Source: Rhodoferax sp. | GTDB lineage: Bacteria; Pseudomonadota; Gammaproteobacteria; Burkholderiales; Burkholderiaceae_C | Direction: 5' to 3' | Assembly: GCA_029946045.1 (NCBI GenBank) | Contig: JAQSDS010000106.1 | Coordinates: 1 to 6,023, forward strand | DNA length: 6,023 nucleotides | Shown: one piece after another, positions 5,429-6,023 of the stretch | Numbering within the stretch: position 1 is the stretch's first letter | Layout of the letters: each line of letters begins with the position of its first letter | Program-made: the position numbers and the translations under genes | The notes under the pieces: generated by a model | Told to the model about the DNA's origin: nothing | The model's input: the letters and a program-made list of their open reading frames with translations, nothing else | The model's database searches: none

Positions 5429-6023
5429 ATGCAAAAACCTTTTGCCATCACACTCGATGTCGGCAGTTCGCTGGCCAACCATACGGGCTCCTGGCGCACC
5501 GAGCGCCCGGTCTATTTAAGCCGCAAACCGCCGTGCAACCACCAGTGCCCAGCCGGTGAAAACATCCAGGGCTGGTTGTTTCATGCCGAGTCGGGCAACT
5601 ACCAGGAAGCCTGGCGTACCCTGGTCGAAGACAACCCGTTTCCCGCCATCATGGGCCGGGTCTGTTACCACACCTGCGAAGGCGCGTGTAACCGGGGTCA
5701 ACTCGATTCACCTGTGGGCATCAACTCGGTCGAACACTTTCTGGGTGATGAAGCCATCAATCAGGGCTGGAAGTTTCCCAAGCCGCCAGCCAGTTCAGGC
5801 AAAAAAGTGATGGTGGTCGGGGCCGGGCCGTCTGGCCTGTCGGCGGCCTACCAGCTGGCCCGGTTGGGCCATGCGGTCACGGTGATCGAGGCTGGCCCCT
5901 TGCCTGGCGGCATGATGCGTTTTGGCATACCGCAATACCGCTTGCCGCGCCAGGTGCTGGACGCCGAGGTGCAGCGTATTGTTGAACTGGGTGTGCGCAT
6001 TGAGTACAACACCAAGGTGTCCA
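5429..6023 (+). CDS. GltD/DPYD-type Fe-S flavoprotein, NAD(P)-linked partner subunit (3' end missing)
   Basis: The first 198 codons of a flavoprotein like the small subunit of glutamate synthase (GltD) and the N-terminal half of dihydropyrimidine dehydrogenase. An N-terminal Fe-S domain (about 25-110) carries Cys36-x3-Cys40-Pro and Cys79-x3-Cys83-x3-Cys87. A Rossmann FAD-binding motif follows, GAGPSG at 131-136, with an acidic end of the second strand (VIEAGPLPGGMM). The NAD(P)-binding part and any C-terminal ferredoxin domain lie beyond the window. The start has GAGGA at 5420-5424, 4 nt before ATG 5429. It sits 15 nt after the beta gene, so it is probably the electron-transfer subunit that passes electrons to NAD(P)+, or in reverse supplies them for reductive carboxylation. 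No GltB partner is present, so plain glutamate synthase is unlikely. In the first cysteine motif the two upstream cysteines of GltD are missing. Confidence 0.88.
   Translation, partial: MQKPFAITLDVGSSLANHTGSWRTERPVYLSRKPPCNHQCPAGENIQGWLFHAESGNYQEAWRTLVEDNPFPAIMGRVCYHTCEGACNRGQLDSPVGINSVEHFLGDEAINQGWKFPKPPASSGKKVMVVGAGPSGLSAAYQLARLGHAVTVIEAGPLPGGMMRFGIPQYRLPRQVLDAEVQRIVELGVRIEYNTKVS

Noticed and set aside
4433..5482. Long minus-strand open frame (349 codons) opposite the beta subunit
   Set aside because: It mirrors the strongly conserved beta gene. Its translation is rich in His, Gln, Arg and Gly with no recognisable domain, a typical shadow of a GC-rich gene.
5429..6023. Glutamate synthase small subunit (gltD) as a literal assignment
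   Set aside because: The FAD motif and Fe-S domain are GltD-like, but the gene sits in a 2-oxoacid oxidoreductase operon without gltB, and its N-terminal cysteine pattern differs from GltD.

Overview
The window is moderately GC-rich, densely packed bacterial DNA with strong Shine-Dalgarno sites, short intergenic gaps and one perfect FNR/ANR-type box. The protein styles, especially the POR-type subunits followed by a GltD-like flavoprotein, suggest a facultatively anaerobic betaproteobacterium, perhaps near Comamonadaceae/Rhodoferax or Rhodocyclales. The taxonomic placement is inference, because no marker gene is present.

Layout. (1) Positions 1-78, minus strand: the first 26 codons of an exported protein, little more than its signal peptide. 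(2) Positions 79-329: a divergent intergenic region holding an NtrC-like dyad, a near-miss sigma-54-like element facing left, an A/T-rich inverted repeat and a possible sigma-70 promoter facing right. (3) Positions 330-2411, plus strand: a six-helix voltage-gated K+ channel with a C-terminal four-cysteine zinc ribbon, followed 24 nt later by a class C beta-lactamase-fold serine hydrolase. (4) Positions 2412-2566: a promoter region with a perfect TTGAT-N4-ATCAA box. (5) Positions 2567-6023, plus strand: an operon encoding the gamma, alpha and beta subunits of a thiamine-diphosphate 2-oxoacid oxidoreductase (acyl-CoA forming), then a GltD/DPYD-type Fe-S flavoprotein cut by the window end.

How the genes work together. 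Beta binds thiamine diphosphate and the proximal [4Fe-4S] cluster, alpha supplies the partner pyrimidine-binding domain, and gamma is the small GRGGQG subunit. Together they should convert a 2-oxoacid plus CoA to acyl-CoA plus CO2 and two low-potential electrons. No separate delta (2x[4Fe-4S] ferredoxin) subunit lies between gamma and alpha, where it often sits. The flavoprotein downstream is the likely electron exit, probably to NAD(P)+, as in phenylglyoxylate:NAD+ oxidoreductase (PadEFGHI of Aromatoleum evansii). The substrate (pyruvate, 2-oxoglutarate, an aryl 2-oxoacid such as phenylglyoxylate, or another) cannot be fixed from this window. The FNR box predicts induction under oxygen limitation, as expected for an oxygen-sensitive Fe-S enzyme.

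I see no rRNA, tRNA, CRISPR array, insertion sequence or clear rho-independent terminator. The most noteworthy points are the FNR-controlled, apparently delta-less oxidoreductase paired with a flavoprotein whose N-terminal cysteine pattern is reduced, the channel's zinc ribbon, and the possible nitrogen-control site upstream of the leftward gene.
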